Origin: Flavobacteriales bacterium
Lineage (GTDB): Bacteria > Bacteroidota > Bacteroidia > NORP154
Direction: 5' to 3'
DNA length: 33,013 nucleotides
NCBI GenBank assembly: GCA_012965955.1
Contig: DTRK01000111.1
Location: 559 to 33,571 of the forward strand
Shown: positions 23,859-32,510 of the stretch, piece by piece
How positions within the stretch are numbered: the stretch's first letter is position 1
Layout: each line of letters opens with the position of its first letter
The notes under the pieces: model-generated
Seen by the model: the letters and a program-made list of their open reading frames with translations, nothing else
Told to the model about the DNA's origin: nothing
Databases searched by the model: none
Program-made: the position numbers and the translations under genes

Positions 23859-25157
23859 TTGTCTATCTCCATAAAAGATCTGTATTCCGTTTACCTGGAG
23901 CATCCATTCATTTGCACGGATAATCGCAAAGCTGAGAAGGGATCAATGTTCTTTGCCCTAAAAGGGGACCATTTCAACGGAAACAACTATGCTGAGCAGG
24001 CAATAGCAGGTGGATGCGCCTATGCCATTGTAGACGACATGGAGAAGTCAGATGGCGAGCGGTTAATCTATGTGGAGGAGGTTTTGCCAGCCCTGCAAGA
24101 GTTGGCTGCTTATCATAGGGAATCCCTAAATATTCCAGTGCTATGCATTACTGGTACCAATGGTAAGACTACTACTAAAGACTTGACAGCTCGTATATTG
24201 TCTAAGAAATTAAATGTGGTTGCGACTAAAGGGAATTTGAACAATCACATAGGCGTCCCCTTATCACTCTTAACGATTGGAAAGGATGCGGAAATGGCTG
24301 TTATAGAATTAGGTGCCAATCACATCAAGGAAATCGAATTCCTTTGTAAGATAGCAAAGCCTACGCATGGATTGATTACAAATATCGGAAAAGCACATCT
24401 GGAAGGCTTTGGTGATCTTGACAGTGTGAGACAAACAAAATTGGAGTTGTACCAATTTCTGAAATCCAATGATGGACAAGTGTTCGTGAATAGAGACAAC
24501 ACGATGCTGATGGATCTGAGTAAAGGAATGAATCCGGTGTTTTACGGGTCTTCGGAAGACAGCGATTGTCGCGGTACTTTATTAGATGTGGACGGGCACT
24601 TAAAAGTAAGCTATTGCCAGCAAGGTGATGCACCGCGGGAAATCATTACTTCTTTGTTAGGCACTTACAATTTTGAAAATATTATGGCTGCAATATGTAT
24701 TGGTTCATTCTTCCAGGTCCCGGCAACGGACATCGTAGAAGCTGTCGAGAGCTACGTTCCGGATAACAACAGGTCGGAGGAGTTAGATACCGACAACAAC
24801 CATATCATCCTGGACGCTTACAATGCCAACCCCATGAACATGCGTGCGGCATTGGAAAGTTTTACAAATCTTGTAAAAGCCAATCGTATGGTCATCTTGG
24901 GTGACATGTTGGAACTGGGTACTTATGCTGAAGAAGAGCACACGGCCATTGTAGATTTGCTAAGAGAACACTCTTATGAGCGGGTGATTCTCGTGGGTGA
25001 GGAATTCTCAAAAGTGTGCACGATGCTGAGATGTGAACATTTTACGAACGTCAATGACGCGAAAATATGGTTGGAGTCTTCGCCTGTCTCTGGGATGAAC
25101 ATACTCGTAAAAGGTTCGCGTGGAATAGGCCTGGAAGTCCTGCTTGAAGCTTTATAG
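23859..25157 (+). CDS. murF: UDP-N-acetylmuramoyl-tripeptide--D-alanyl-D-alanine ligase
   Basis: 432 residues. No in-frame ATG precedes the conserved N-terminus; TTG at 23859 gives MSISIKDLYSVYLEHPFICT, and a nearby ATG (23851) is in another frame. It adds D-Ala-D-Ala to UDP-MurNAc-tripeptide using ATP, the last cytoplasmic step of peptidoglycan precursor assembly. Domains: N-terminal UDP-binding (KGSMFFALKGDHFNGNNY), central ATPase with P-loop GTNGKTTTK (99-107), VIELGANHIKEI and TNIGKAHLEGFG, and the C-terminal ligase domain (LDAYNANPMNM, VILGDMLELG, ILVKGSRGIGLE). Length is normal. It lies directly behind the gldJ terminator and converges with acyl-CoA dehydrogenase (5 bp between stops). 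Confidence 0.95.
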   Translation: MSISIKDLYSVYLEHPFICTDNRKAEKGSMFFALKGDHFNGNNYAEQAIAGGCAYAIVDDMEKSDGERLIYVEEVLPALQELAAYHRESLNIPVLCITGTNGKTTTKDLTARILSKKLNVVATKGNLNNHIGVPLSLLTIGKDAEMAVIELGANHIKEIEFLCKIAKPTHGLITNIGKAHLEGFGDLDSVRQTKLELYQFLKSNDGQVFVNRDNTMLMDLSKGMNPVFYGSSEDSDCRGTLLDVDGHLKVSYCQQGDAPREIITSLLGTYNFENIMAAICIGSFFQVPATDIVEAVESYVPDNNRSEELDTDNNHIILDAYNANPMNMRAALESFTNLVKANRMVILGDMLELGTYAEEEHTAIVDLLREHSYERVILVGEEFSKVCTMLRCEHFTNVNDAKIWLESSPVSGMNILVKGSRGIGLEVLLEAL

Positions 25158-25162
25158 ATTGA

Positions 25163-26302
25163 TTACTTCAATAACGCCCTTGAGATCACGATCTTTTGAA
25201 TCTCTGTGGTCCCTTCGTAAATCTGGGTAATCTTTGCATCTCGAAGCATTCTCTCAACGTGGTATTCCTTAACATATCCATAGCCTCCGTGCACCTGAAT
25301 AGCTTCTGATGTTACGTCCATGGCAATTTTTGAAGAGTAAGCCTTGGCCATAGCGCTAGACAAATTGTAATCTTCCCCAGTATCCTTATGCCAGGCAGCC
25401 TTTAGGCACAGCAGTCTGGCGGCTTCAATCTGTGTTGCCATATCCGCCAACTTAAAGCTGATCGCCTGATGTTTGTATATCTCCTTTCCGAATGTCTTTC
25501 TTTCTTTAGAATAGGCCAGCGCCAATTCGTAGGCTCCCGAAGCGATACCCAAAGCCTGTGAGGCAATTCCTATTCTACCACCTGCAAGGGTTTTCATCGC
25601 GAACTTAAATCCAAACCCGTCATCTCCAATTCTATTCTCCTTTGGCACCTTAACATCGTTAAACAGCAAGGTATGGGTGTCAGAACCCCGGATGCCCAAT
25701 TTGTTCTCCTTAGTGCCAATAATAAATCCATCCATTCCTTTCTCCACAATGAACACATTAATGCCCCGATATCCTTTGGACACATCAGACTGGGCAATCA
25801 CCAAATAAGTGGAAGCAGAACTTCCGTTTGAGATCCAATTCTTTGTTCCGTTTAATAAATAATGATCATCCTTTTCAATCGCGGTAGTTTTCTGAGATGT
25901 TGCGTCCGAACCCGCCTCAGGTTCAGACAGGCAAAAGGCGCCAATATTTTTCCCTGATGCCAGTGGGACTAAATACTTTTGCTTCTGCTCCTCTGTCCCA
26001 AATTGCTCAAACCCCCAACAAACCAACGAATTGTTTACCGACATGATAACACCAGTGGATGCGTCAACCTTGCATATCTCTTCCATCGCATGAACGTATG
26101 ACATACAATCCATTCCACCTCCGCCGTACTCGGGTGCCACCATCATTCCGAGGAAGCCCAGTTCCCCAAGTTTCGCAACCTGCTCCGTAGGGAACGCTTG
26201 ATTTTCATCTCTCTCTATAACCCCGGGAAGCAGCTCTGTCCGGGCAAAATCTCTGGCAGCACGCTTAACCGTTTCCTGTTCTTCTGTGAGTTCCAAATTC
26301 AT
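25163..26302 (-). CDS. Acyl-CoA dehydrogenase (short/branched-chain type)
   Basis: 379 residues from the ATG at 26302 (MNLELTEEQETVKRAARDFA); longer readings add only leader-like sequence. All regions of a soluble FAD-dependent acyl-CoA dehydrogenase are present: GFLGMMVAPEYGGGGMD, FCLSEPEAGSDATS, NGTKNWISNGSSA, NKLGIRGSDTHTLLFNDVKVP, QVHGGYGYVKEYHVERMLRDA and ITQIYEGTTEIQ with the catalytic base Glu363. It introduces the C2-C3 double bond in acyl-CoA beta-oxidation; the position of the Glu (late YEGT) is that of short-chain/butyryl-CoA enzymes rather than isovaleryl or long-chain types. The electron acceptor would be ETF, not in this window. It is divergent from anmK (88-bp gap). Confidence 0.93.
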   Translation of the reverse strand: MNLELTEEQETVKRAARDFARTELLPGVIERDENQAFPTEQVAKLGELGFLGMMVAPEYGGGGMDCMSYVHAMEEICKVDASTGVIMSVNNSLVCWGFEQFGTEEQKQKYLVPLASGKNIGAFCLSEPEAGSDATSQKTTAIEKDDHYLLNGTKNWISNGSSASTYLVIAQSDVSKGYRGINVFIVEKGMDGFIIGTKENKLGIRGSDTHTLLFNDVKVPKENRIGDDGFGFKFAMKTLAGGRIGIASQALGIASGAYELALAYSKERKTFGKEIYKHQAISFKLADMATQIEAARLLCLKAAWHKDTGEDYNLSSAMAKAYSSKIAMDVTSEAIQVHGGYGYVKEYHVERMLRDAKITQIYEGTTEIQKIVISRALLK

Positions 26303-26390
26303 CCGAATCTTAATTTTGAAGGGTTGCAAATATAGATTTTTCGACTGATTTTTACTAATCTTGCTCCCGAACAACACATGCTTAATTCAG

Positions 26391-27455
26391 ATGGTGTATA
26401 AAGTAATAGGGTTGATGTCTGGCACTTCCCTTGACGGCTTGGATTTAGCATATGCAGAGTTCGTTGAACAGCAAGGTGAATGGTCGTTTGAGTTAAAGCA
26501 CTCCACTACATTGCGGTACAGCGACGAGTGGTTCGCTGATTTAAGGAATGCACAAAGCCTTCCTAAGAGTGAACTCCAAAAACTGCATGTAGATTATGGC
26601 GCGTATCTGGGGAGGGCATGTGCTAAATTTATTGGGCAGTATGATATTAGCCCTGATTTGATTGCCTCCCATGGGCATACAGTATTTCATCAACCAGAGC
26701 AAAGATATACCTGTCAACTCGGAGATGGAAAATCCCTTGCCAATGCCTGCGGCATTCAAACAATCAACGATTTTCGTACACTTGATGTGTCTCTTGGTGG
26801 TCAGGGAGCGCCCCTGGTACCGATAGGCGACAGATACCTGTTTGCGCAATACGATGTCTGTTTGAATCTGGGAGGTTTCGCGAATGTTTCATTTGAGGCT
26901 GATGGTTCAAGGATTGCATTTGATGTTGCACCTGTGAATATTGCCCTGAATGTTATGGCCAACGCCCTGGGGAAAGAATATGATGATAATGGCAATCTTG
27001 CAGCGACTGGCAGTATCGATGCCAACTTACTGGAAGCGTTGAGTGTATTGCCCTATTATTTTGATCCCGCACCTAAATCCTTGAGTAGAGAGTGGTTGGA
27101 TGAACAATTCATGCCTGTAATCAGTCAATCTTCAGCATCAAATGAGGATAAACTATGCACGGTATGCAAGCACATCGCCATTCAAGTTCGCCGAAGCACG
27201 CTGGAGAAGGGAATTAATCCGGGAGCGCATATGTTGGTTTCTGGAGGTGGAACACTTAACGGTTTTCTGGTGGATTGCATTAGACAAGAAACGGAATTGG
27301 AGATTACTGTACCTGGCAAAGCAATTATTGAATATAAAGAGGCACTGATATTCGCCTTCCTGGGTGTGCTGAGGATTCGTGGCGATATTAATTGCTTATC
27401 ATCAGTAACAGGTGCAAAAAGAGATTCTTCTTGTGGTGTGATCGTGAGACCATAA
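26391..27455 (+). CDS. anmK: Anhydro-N-acetylmuramic acid kinase
   Basis: 354 residues from the ATG at 26391 (MVYKVIGLMSGTSLDGLDLAY), the canonical N-terminus with the MSGTSLDG phosphate motif (9-16). Further matches: ASHGHTVFHQPEQ, QLGDGKSLA, INDFRTLDVSLGGQGAPLVPIGD, CLNLGGFANVSF, FDVAPVNIALN and SGGGTLNGFL. It phosphorylates 1,6-anhydro-MurNAc, released by lytic transglycosylases, to MurNAc-6-phosphate for recycling. It has a peptidoglycan theme in common with murF, but the intervening opposite-strand gene rules out an operon. MurQ and the permease are not in the window. Confidence 0.93.
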   Translation: MVYKVIGLMSGTSLDGLDLAYAEFVEQQGEWSFELKHSTTLRYSDEWFADLRNAQSLPKSELQKLHVDYGAYLGRACAKFIGQYDISPDLIASHGHTVFHQPEQRYTCQLGDGKSLANACGIQTINDFRTLDVSLGGQGAPLVPIGDRYLFAQYDVCLNLGGFANVSFEADGSRIAFDVAPVNIALNVMANALGKEYDDNGNLAATGSIDANLLEALSVLPYYFDPAPKSLSREWLDEQFMPVISQSSASNEDKLCTVCKHIAIQVRRSTLEKGINPGAHMLVSGGGTLNGFLVDCIRQETELEITVPGKAIIEYKEALIFAFLGVLRIRGDINCLSSVTGAKRDSSCGVIVRP

Positions 27456-27506
27456 ATTGTCATTCTCTTTAATCTTAATAATGCTTCATGAATCCAATTG
27501 TTTTCA

Positions 27507-27514
27507 TACTTTTG
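27507..27514 (+). promoter_or_regulatory. Candidate -7 promoter element of the mechanosensitive channel gene
   Basis: TACTTTTG is a perfect TAnnTTTG. A TTC, not TTG, lies 19 bp upstream (27485-27487), so the promoter is incomplete by consensus. The start codon is 72 bp downstream. The rest of the 131-bp gap shows nothing else clear. Confidence 0.4.
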
Positions 27515-27586
27515 CGTGCGATTTTAACCTGATAGAATACTGGTCTGTAAGTCGTTGTCCCAGATTTATTAGTAAACAGGAATATC

Positions 27587-28684
27587 ATGCCTTTTCAGGA
27601 TTATCTAGACTCCACCTTCTGGGGGAATTCCGTTGAGAACTACCTCTGGGCCGCAGGCATCATTCTGGTCGCACTTGTCTTTAAGCGCCTTATCTCTAAA
27701 AAGCTCGGGCAAGTTGTGTTTAAAATATTTAAGCGCAACAAAGGTGACGGCTTTTTAAACCTGGATCAGTTTTTTGATTTGATGATCAAGCCAATTGAGC
27801 TTTTGATCGTCTTTGTTGGCTTGGCATTCGCGGTGAAGATGTTGCACTTTCCTGGAGGTGAAGGAGACGATGTAGACATTGAACGATTGGTAAATATTAC
27901 GCTTCAAATTTGTTTGGTAGTATCGGTAACATGGTCAATCCTAAGACTTATAGATTTTATCGGATTGGTGTTGATGCAGCAGGCTGAAAAGACAGAATCC
28001 ACCACAGATGACCAGATAATTCAGTTTGTCAAAGAGGCGCTCAAGATCTTCACCTATATATTTGCCTTCCTATTCACGTTAGGAGCTGTTTTCCAGTTGA
28101 ATATTGGTGCTATGGTGGCAGGACTGGGAATTGGCGGATTGGCCATCGCCCTTGCCGCACAAGACACGCTGCAAAATGTGATCGCCTCATTCATCATCTT
28201 CTTTGATAAACCGTTCGTTGTGGGCGATTACATCAAGGTCGAGGGTATAAGTGGTGTGGTTGAAAAAATTGGCTTTAGAAGCACGAGGATCAGGACATTG
28301 GAGAAGAGCTTCCTCACCATCCCCAATAATATGCTGATCAGCAATGTGCTTGACAATATGTCGCTGCGAACTTTTAGGCGCTCTAAATTTCAGGTCGGCC
28401 TTACCTACGATACGGCGATTGACCAGATCAAAGCGATTGTTAAGGATGTACAGGCATACATTGACGAGCACGAAAGGACCAATCAGGATGGGCTGGTAAG
28501 GTTTGAGGAATTTGGTGATAGTTCGCTTAATCTCACTATTCTGCTGTACGTAGACACACAGAACTATGATGAGTATATGATGGTGGTTGAAGACATCAAT
28601 TTCCGGATTATGGAAATCGTGAAGGAACATGGAAGTGACTTTGCGTTTCCATCGACCACCGTCTATCTGCACAAAGAGAACTAA
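27587..28684 (+). CDS. MscS-family mechanosensitive ion channel
   Basis: 365 residues. Four or five hydrophobic segments (about 20-35, 65-85, 105-125, 150-170, 180-200) precede the MscS pore helix and beta domain: VAGLGIGGLAIALAAQDTLQ, NVIASFIIFFDKPFVVGDYI, GVVEKIGFRSTRIRTLEKSF and LTIPNNMLISNVLDN. The C-terminal cytoplasmic region (about 265-365) is the alpha/beta vestibule domain. Its role is release of osmolytes on hypo-osmotic shock, at the inner membrane. It lacks a signal peptide and is longer than minimal MscS (about 286) because of extra N-terminal helices. It precedes nhaD by 26 bp on the same strand, so the pair likely forms an osmotic/ion-homeostasis operon. Confidence 0.93.
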   Translation: MPFQDYLDSTFWGNSVENYLWAAGIILVALVFKRLISKKLGQVVFKIFKRNKGDGFLNLDQFFDLMIKPIELLIVFVGLAFAVKMLHFPGGEGDDVDIERLVNITLQICLVVSVTWSILRLIDFIGLVLMQQAEKTESTTDDQIIQFVKEALKIFTYIFAFLFTLGAVFQLNIGAMVAGLGIGGLAIALAAQDTLQNVIASFIIFFDKPFVVGDYIKVEGISGVVEKIGFRSTRIRTLEKSFLTIPNNMLISNVLDNMSLRTFRRSKFQVGLTYDTAIDQIKAIVKDVQAYIDEHERTNQDGLVRFEEFGDSSLNLTILLYVDTQNYDEYMMVVEDINFRIMEIVKEHGSDFAFPSTTVYLHKEN

Positions 28685-28710
28685 CAGCTTAGGGATTATA
28701 TACTGAGGAT

Positions 28711-30099
28711 ATGTTTGTTTTGATGGTGGTAATATTTGTGATTGGCTATACGGCAATCGCTTTTGAGCATCCAATCAAGATAGATAAGGCCGCTTCCGCA
28801 CTCCTGATAGGTGTGCTTACCTGGACAATATTTCTTTTTGGAGCGGATGAAATTCTAGCGGGCAGTGAACATTTCGCCAAAGAGTTTTTTGATTGGTTAA
28901 AGCATAACCCTAAAGAATCAGAATCAATAGAATCAATACGCCTTTTTATTTATAAACATGAGGTGGGTCATCACCTGAATGACATAGCTCAGATACTCTT
29001 CTTTTTACTCGGTGCCATGACCATCGTTGAGCTGATAGATGCCCACGAAGGTTTTGCTGTTATCACGGATAGGATCAATACGGATAACCGGGTAAAGCTG
29101 ATGTGGATCCTTTCAATCCTTACGTTCTTTTTCTCAGCTGCTTTGGACAACCTAACAACCTCTATTGTGATGGTTGCATTGATCAGGAAGTTGTTGAAGG
29201 AAAAGGAAGAACGCTGGTTTTTCTGTGGGATGATCATACTGGCGGCCAATTCTGGCGGGGCATGGTCACCGATCGGTGACATAACGACCATTATGTTGTG
29301 GATAGACGGTCAGGTCACAGCAGGTAACATTATCACTTCGATCTTTATACCCAGTGTTGTGTGCATGGTTGTACCGCTGCTCTACCTGTCTTTCACGAAG
29401 CAAGGGACGGTAGTAAGGGCTTTGGGAAGAATGGATATAGAACACATGAAAAACCCAACAACAGCGTTTGAACGCAATCTCGTCTTTTTTATGGGCGTTG
29501 CAGGATTGTTGTTTGTGCCAGTCTTTAAAACAGTCTCTCATTTACCCCCGTTTATGGGCATGATGCTTAGTTTGGGTGTATTGTGGGTTACCACGGAAAT
29601 ACTGCACAGAAAGAAGAACGTTGAGCAAAAGTCGGGATTGTCGGTGATTGGTGTCCTGCAAAAAGTGGATGTGTCCACAGTTTATTTTTTCCTTGGAATT
29701 TTATTGGCGGTAAGCAGCCTGCAGTCGGCTGGGCACCTGGGCATATTGGCCACATGGTTGGATGGCGTTGTGGGTCATATCTATGGAATTAATTTGATTA
29801 TTGGCGCATTATCGGCGATTGTGGATAACGTTCCACTGGTTGCAGGCGCTATGGGCATGTATGAACTGGGGCCACTTGTGCAAGGTAGCGCATACCCGGT
29901 AGATCATGAATTTTGGGAATTTCTGGCTTACTGCGCTGGTACCGGTGGGTCTATGTTGATAATTGGTTCAGCTGCTGGTGTTGCCGTCATGGGCATGGAA
30001 AGAATTGACTTTATCTGGTATGTCAAGAAGATTTCGCTTCTTGCAGCGATGGGTTACCTGGCAGGTGCTGCCACCTACATTCTGATGAATCCGTATTAA
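28711..30099 (+). CDS. nhaD: Sodium/proton antiporter NhaD
   Basis: 462 residues with about eleven transmembrane segments. NhaD-family motifs: FEHPIKIDKAASALLIGVLT near the N-terminus, SAALDNLTTSIVMVALIRKL, ANSGGAWSPIGDITTIMLW and GALSAIVDNVPLVAGAMGMYE, which supply the Asp/Thr/Ser residues proposed for ion binding. An insertion at about 55-90 is hydrophilic (LKHNPKESESIESIRLF). It exchanges Na+/Li+ for H+ at the inner membrane, which fits a marine or saline habitat. Likely co-transcribed with the MscS channel. Its stop TAA and that of the convergent TolC-like gene overlap in the palindrome TTAA. Confidence 0.93.
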   Translation: MFVLMVVIFVIGYTAIAFEHPIKIDKAASALLIGVLTWTIFLFGADEILAGSEHFAKEFFDWLKHNPKESESIESIRLFIYKHEVGHHLNDIAQILFFLLGAMTIVELIDAHEGFAVITDRINTDNRVKLMWILSILTFFFSAALDNLTTSIVMVALIRKLLKEKEERWFFCGMIILAANSGGAWSPIGDITTIMLWIDGQVTAGNIITSIFIPSVVCMVVPLLYLSFTKQGTVVRALGRMDIEHMKNPTTAFERNLVFFMGVAGLLFVPVFKTVSHLPPFMGMMLSLGVLWVTTEILHRKKNVEQKSGLSVIGVLQKVDVSTVYFFLGILLAVSSLQSAGHLGILATWLDGVVGHIYGINLIIGALSAIVDNVPLVAGAMGMYELGPLVQGSAYPVDHEFWEFLAYCAGTGGSMLIIGSAAGVAVMGMERIDFIWYVKKISLLAAMGYLAGAATYILMNPY

Positions 30100-31382
30100 G
30101 GATTATTACCCAGCGCTATGTACAGGCTGTACTGCGCCTTATTGTATTGGGTAACGGCATCTATCAAATCGAGCTCCGCTTCCATCATTTGTTCCTGTGC
30201 CCTGATCACTTCCAGTGGTATTGCCGTTCCGAGACGCTGTCTTTCTATACTTTGATCCAATCCTTCGCTCGCAAACGCGACAGAGGACTCAGCCAATTTC
30301 ATCCTGACCTTTGAAGTTTGAAGATTCATTTGTTCATCCTGGATCTCCCGGCGTATCTCATTTTTAGCCCGGTCCACATTGATCCCCGCAATTCGGATGC
30401 GCGCGTCAAAGGCTTTTTTTGTGCCGCCGTAGAACAATGCACCAAGAGGAATTTCCCATTTGGCACCTACATAGTAGTTGAGCGCATTGCCTTCAGGGCT
30501 GAAATAAGGCCCGTATGGCCCATTGTTCAAGCCAAAATTGATATTGGGCAATAGTAAACCTGTGGTTTGAGATTTGCGGTCGATCTTAAAACCTTCAATC
30601 CTACTATTAAAAACCATTAGCTCCGGCCGTTTATCGAAGGCGCTGGTGAATTCAACCTTGGATGTGTCCACCAAATTAACCGGTACCAGCAGCGAATCAG
30701 AGACAAGCAGCTGGACATTATCAGAAATATTCAATAGCTCCAGCAGCTCGTGAGAGTTTCTTTGTATTGCTGAACGGGCCTTACTGACCTCTATTTTTAT
30801 ATGGTTTAAATTGGATTTTGCCAGAAGCAGGTCGGATTTATACGTGATTCCCTGCTCCACTTGTAGCGCAATTTGGGTAACAATATCCTCCGACTTAAGT
30901 GCTACTTTTTCCAGCGCTACAAGCTTACTTTGAGCAGCACTCAAATCATAAAAAGACTGTACTGCCTGTACATTGGCCCTATTTTGTTCCACCATTTTCT
31001 CATATCCAACCGACTCTACATTTTGTTTCGCAGCCAGATACGAATACACTGCATTTCCCAAATCCCACTCAGAAGTTACATTGACCCCGGCCCAAAAACT
31101 GTTCTTGTCCACATCCACAAAAGTCCCATCGGTCGCCTGGGCGATGCCCTTGTAGGACATCAAAAGCACACCTGGACTAATAGTCGGAATCATCCATTCC
31201 TTAGCCTCCAGCTGTTGAGCCTTAGCCAGTTCATACCGCGCGTTTATTTCAGCTACATCCAGATGGCTGGAGCCAGCCAATTTAAGCACGGTCTTTATGT
31301 CAATAGGCATTATTTTATCCTGGGCCTGTACTGAATTTGCCAGTCTGGCAATCAGCAATAAGGCGATAACCGCTTTTGCCAT
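30096..31382 (-). CDS. TolC-family outer-membrane efflux protein
   Basis: 428 residues from the ATG at 31382, which begins the signal peptide MAKAVIALLLIARLANSVQA. An alternative TTG at 31403 would add seven polar residues. It shows the two-fold TolC pattern of long amphipathic helices (LEVARAQE-like: QMMEAELDLIDAVTQYNKAQ at the end, YDLSAAQSKLVALEKVALKS in the first half) with short barrel strands (FWAGVNVTSEWDLG, NYYVGAKWEIPLG). It forms the exit duct of the tripartite pump with the adaptor and permease encoded just upstream, in the order permease, adaptor, TolC. The gap to the adaptor stop is 21 bp. Confidence 0.9.
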   Translation of the reverse strand: MAKAVIALLLIARLANSVQAQDKIMPIDIKTVLKLAGSSHLDVAEINARYELAKAQQLEAKEWMIPTISPGVLLMSYKGIAQATDGTFVDVDKNSFWAGVNVTSEWDLGNAVYSYLAAKQNVESVGYEKMVEQNRANVQAVQSFYDLSAAQSKLVALEKVALKSEDIVTQIALQVEQGITYKSDLLLAKSNLNHIKIEVSKARSAIQRNSHELLELLNISDNVQLLVSDSLLVPVNLVDTSKVEFTSAFDKRPELMVFNSRIEGFKIDRKSQTTGLLLPNINFGLNNGPYGPYFSPEGNALNYYVGAKWEIPLGALFYGGTKKAFDARIRIAGINVDRAKNEIRREIQDEQMNLQTSKVRMKLAESSVAFASEGLDQSIERQRLGTAIPLEVIRAQEQMMEAELDLIDAVTQYNKAQYSLYIALGNNP

Positions 31383-31403
31383 ATTTTCATTAAACCCTCT
31401 CAA

Positions 31404-32510
31404 TTATCTTTCTGTCTTTAGCATTGCTTCCACTTGCTGCCCTGTTTTCACCAAGCTTTTCCCCTGTATAATTACCATGGAAGTGGAATCAAGATTTGTA
31501 TTGAGGACTTCGAAATAATCTTTGTTAGTCAGTCCTCGTCGTAAAGGTGTCCTTACAACCTTGTCATCGATCACCTCCAGCACAAATAGTTCATCCTGAA
31601 ACATATACTGACATTGAACAGGAAGGGATAGCACGTTTTCCCGGCTCACCAGCATCATGACTACCTTGGCATACATCCCAGGCTTTATCACACCCTTTTT
31701 ATTGTCAATGTCTACTTCTGTTTGCATGGTTTTGGAAGCTACATCCAATACCCCCGCAGTACGGCTTACTTGAGCGGTAAACGCTTCACCTGGAAGTTCT
31801 GGGAACGTAACTTTAACCGTGTCCCCAATCTTGATAATACCGGCGTCACTCTCAGGAAGTGGAATCGTCAATCGGATTGGGTCCAGCTGTTGCAGTTCTA
31901 CAATAGGCGAAGTACCGGTATTGGTTATTCCGCTTTGTACCAGGGCCCCGTTATCTACAAATCGCTGTGTGATCACTCCGCTGAACGGTGCTTTCACCCG
32001 CAGAAAGGACTGGCGATCCTGAATTGCCCCAAGCTCAGCCAGAGCCGTTAAATAAGCAGCCTCTGCTTCCTCAAGCACTTGGAGTGGGGTCAGGTCAGGA
32101 GTTTGTTCAGCTGTGGATTTGAGCCTGTCATAAGTGGATTTTTTGACTTCCAAAAGTGCAGCAGCCTTCTGGTACATCCTGTTTAATTCAGGATTGTCCA
32201 GCTCCGCAATAATCTGCCCCGCAACCACATAATCGCCAATGTCTCTATTTATTTCCTTCACATAACCGCCTTCCATCGCATGAACCATCACCTGTTGATT
32301 GGCCATAGCTGTTCCCACAATATGCAGCTCTGCATTGAAAGATCTCCTGGATGGATTAATGACCTCCACTGTTCTAGTCTTGAGCGTCTCGACTTCTGCA
32401 GCTGTTTCAGCATCGTCCGCTGGTGTCGAGGTACATGCCTCTAACAAGCATAGCGAACCAAGTGCCAGGTAAGAAGTTATTTTGAAATTCAGTTTATTGG
32501 ATATTCTCAT
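31404..32510 (-). CDS. RND efflux pump periplasmic adaptor (membrane fusion protein)
   Basis: 368 residues. Lipoprotein signal with LLEAC (lipidated Cys about residue 26). The HlyD/AcrA layout is clear: a lipoyl half-motif (MVHAMEGGYVKEINRDIGDYV), a short coiled hairpin (about 110-160, KAAALLEVKKSTYDRLKS), the second lipoyl half (LRVKAPFSGVITQRFVDNGA), a beta-barrel domain (DTVKVTFPELPGEAFTAQVS) and a membrane-proximal end. It couples the inner-membrane RND pump to the TolC-like duct. The start overlaps the end of the permease by 17 bases. Substrate unknown: no His/Met-rich metal-binding tail is visible, so drug or lipophile export is more likely than copper. Confidence 0.92.
   Translation of the reverse strand: MRISNKLNFKITSYLALGSLCLLEACTSTPADDAETAAEVETLKTRTVEVINPSRRSFNAELHIVGTAMANQQVMVHAMEGGYVKEINRDIGDYVVAGQIIAELDNPELNRMYQKAAALLEVKKSTYDRLKSTAEQTPDLTPLQVLEEAEAAYLTALAELGAIQDRQSFLRVKAPFSGVITQRFVDNGALVQSGITNTGTSPIVELQQLDPIRLTIPLPESDAGIIKIGDTVKVTFPELPGEAFTAQVSRTAGVLDVASKTMQTEVDIDNKKGVIKPGMYAKVVMMLVSRENVLSLPVQCQYMFQDELFVLEVIDDKVVRTPLRRGLTNKDYFEVLNTNLDSTSMVIIQGKSLVKTGQQVEAMLKTER

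Noticed and set aside
28187-28774. A 195-residue minus-strand frame across the MscS/nhaD junction
   Set aside because: Shadow of the well-supported MscS-family gene; composition is random-like and no domain is visible.
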